Source of the DNA: RPQJ01 sp052035645
GTDB taxonomy: Bacteria > Pseudomonadota > Gammaproteobacteria > Steroidobacterales > Steroidobacteraceae
Length of the DNA stretch: 31,485 bases
Direction: 5' to 3'
Assembly (NCBI GenBank): GCA_052035645.1
Contig: JBPOHK010000086.1
Location: 1-31,485, forward strand
The notes beneath the pieces are model-generated. The model did no database searches. It saw only the letters and a list, made by a program, of their open reading frames with translations, and was not told the origin of the DNA. The number at the start of each line of letters is the position of its first letter. Position 1 is the first letter of the stretch. Positions 30,693 through 31,485 of this stretch are shown in pieces. Position numbers and translations under genes: made by a program.

Positions 30693-31124
30693 ATGCGACG
30701 GATTAGCTTCGTCCTGTTGCTTCTGGAAGCCGCGGTGCTGATCTACCCGTCGTTTATCGGCCTGCTGCTCGTCTTGAGTGCCTTCGTTCCGCTGGCGATT
30801 GGCAGCATCTCTTCGGCGCAACTGGGCGAGGCAGCAATCGCCGCGCTGGCACTGGCTGGCCTCTTGATCGGTTGGACGTTGCTAGCAACACGCCTTGTTC
30901 GAGGGATTGAATCTGCGCGCTCATTGCCGAGGGCCCTATGGGTTGTTGCAGTGGCACTGGCGGTGTTCGCCTGCGTGGGTTTCATGCTGAGGCTCTCCGA
31001 TTCACCACTACAACTGCTTGGTCTCGGGATCTACTTCGTTCCTACCTTCGTCCATCTACTCCTGGATGTATGGTTGGGGCGGGCCTCGAACTCGTTCGGC
31101 ACTGCGCCAAAATCGGCCACCTAG
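30693..31124 (+). CDS. Small integral membrane protein, unknown function
   Basis: A 143-residue hypothetical protein with about four hydrophobic segments: residues 5-25, 28-45 (borderline), 47-68 and 80-100, with another near 108-125. No catalytic motif is visible. A strong AAGGAG (30680-30685) stands 7 bp before the ATG, so it is expressed. Base composition is visibly lower in GC than the catabolic genes and it is separated from the sulfatase by a 138-bp gap with no clear terminator; it is probably outside the island. I do not recognise the family. Confidence 0.75.
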   Translation: MRRISFVLLLLEAAVLIYPSFIGLLLVLSAFVPLAIGSISSAQLGEAAIAALALAGLLIGWTLLATRLVRGIESARSLPRALWVVAVALAVFACVGFMLRLSDSPLQLLGLGIYFVPTFVHLLLDVWLGRASNSFGTAPKSAT

Positions 31125-31217
31125 TGCGGCGGTCGCGGTGCCAGACGCGCATCGGATCGATGACCTCTTTGGGTCGCGAACCGCCGGTCAGTAGTCGCAT
31201 CGGACGAGCGCAGGGAT

Positions 31218-31485
31218 ATGACAAGGGATGTTGAAAACCGAAAGTCGCTCGGGACGCGATTTCAGCCGTATCCGCACGTGCTAGCGATTCCAATCCGTCT
31301 AAAGTGGGTTGCGTTCGGCGTGACAGCGGCGACCGCCATCGCGTACATAGCTGCCATCACGGCTTCACCCCTGCCACTCAAAGTGCTAGATAGAGACAGG
31401 TCTGGGATCGTCTCCCTGTGGGAAGCATCTACTGCAATCGATGTCGGCAAGCGTGCGAGTGCCGATAGTCCGGGCTGCACGGAAT
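31218..31485 (+). CDS. EF-hand-containing membrane-anchored protein, 3' end cut by the window edge
   Basis: An open frame from ATG 31218 to the last base, 89 codons visible and no stop. Residues 29-54 form one hydrophobic segment after a basic start, so it is likely membrane-anchored. Residues 58-69 (DRDRSGIVSLWE) match an EF-hand calcium loop: Asp at 1 and 3, Ser at 5, Gly at 6, Val at 8, Ser at 9, Glu at 12. Calcium binding is therefore plausible. RBS is weak (CAGGGA). Small EF-hand proteins of this kind are, as I recall, common in Xanthomonadaceae-like genomes. Function unknown; composition is like the neighbour at 30693. Confidence 0.6.
   Translation, partial: MTRDVENRKSLGTRFQPYPHVLAIPIRLKWVAFGVTAATAIAYIAAITASPLPLKVLDRDRSGIVSLWEASTAIDVGKRASADSPGCTE

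Noticed and set aside
1..31485. CRISPR arrays, tRNA/rRNA genes, insertion sequences or transposases
   Set aside because: No regularly spaced repeats, no RNA-gene signatures and no transposase-like protein were seen on either strand.

Overview
The window is GC-rich bacterial DNA, densely packed with short gaps, many 4-bp start/stop overlaps and frequent GTG starts. Gene content (many short-chain dehydrogenases, P450 with ferredoxin, CoA enzymes, a periplasmic sulfatase, an EF-hand protein at the right edge) fits an aerobic Gram-negative proteobacterium. A gammaproteobacterium of the Steroidobacter/Nevskia/Lysobacter neighbourhood is my best guess, from style only; no rRNA or housekeeping gene is present to prove it.

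Almost the whole window (1-30554) is a catabolic island. Left to right: (i) a minus-strand pair of SDRs (1-1642), divergent from (ii) a plus-strand IclR regulator - NmrA-like protein - carboxymuconolactone-decarboxylase-like protein - SDR - crotonase run (1693-5644); (iii) a plus-strand run of four SDRs behind its own palindrome-bearing promoter region (5731-9082); (iv) a seven-gene minus operon: acyl-CoA ligase, 2Fe-2S ferredoxin, SDR, Old Yellow Enzyme, enoyl-CoA hydratase/isomerase, thiolase, cytochrome P450 (16426 down to 9158); (v) a plus-strand alpha/beta hydrolase (16530-17405); (vi) a second seven-gene minus operon: SnoaL-like protein, Zn alcohol dehydrogenase, sulfotransferase, SDR, GMC oxidoreductase, a 6-oxocamphor-hydrolase-like crotonase, serine esterase (24725 down to 17412); (vii) an MFS transporter divergent from a plus operon of APH-like kinase, tyrosine-phosphatase-like protein and secreted arylsulfatase (26360-30554). 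After 30554 the base composition drops visibly and two small unrelated genes (a membrane protein and an EF-hand protein cut by the window edge) mark the end of the island.

Reading the genes together, I infer a pathway for an alicyclic, probably terpenoid- or steroid-like, possibly sulfated compound. The arylsulfatase desulfates outside the cytoplasm, the MFS protein moves substrate or product, and the P450/ferredoxin hydroxylates unactivated carbon. SDRs, GMC and Zn-ADH oxidise alcohols to ketones. The 6-oxocamphor-hydrolase-like enzyme opens a cyclic 1,3-diketone by retro-Claisen cleavage, and ligase, crotonases, SDRs and thiolase finish beta-oxidation. The strongest specific observation is that this crotonase carries His122, His145, Asp154 and Glu244, the catalytic numbering of 6-oxocamphor hydrolase as I recall it. 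Other notable points are an SDR lacking its catalytic lysine beside an intact paralogue, and near-identical 16-bp palindromes 20 kb apart that suggest a local regulon. No acyl-CoA dehydrogenase, ferredoxin reductase or ring-cleaving dioxygenase is in the window, so the pathway is incomplete here. No tRNA, rRNA, CRISPR array, insertion sequence or transposase was seen.
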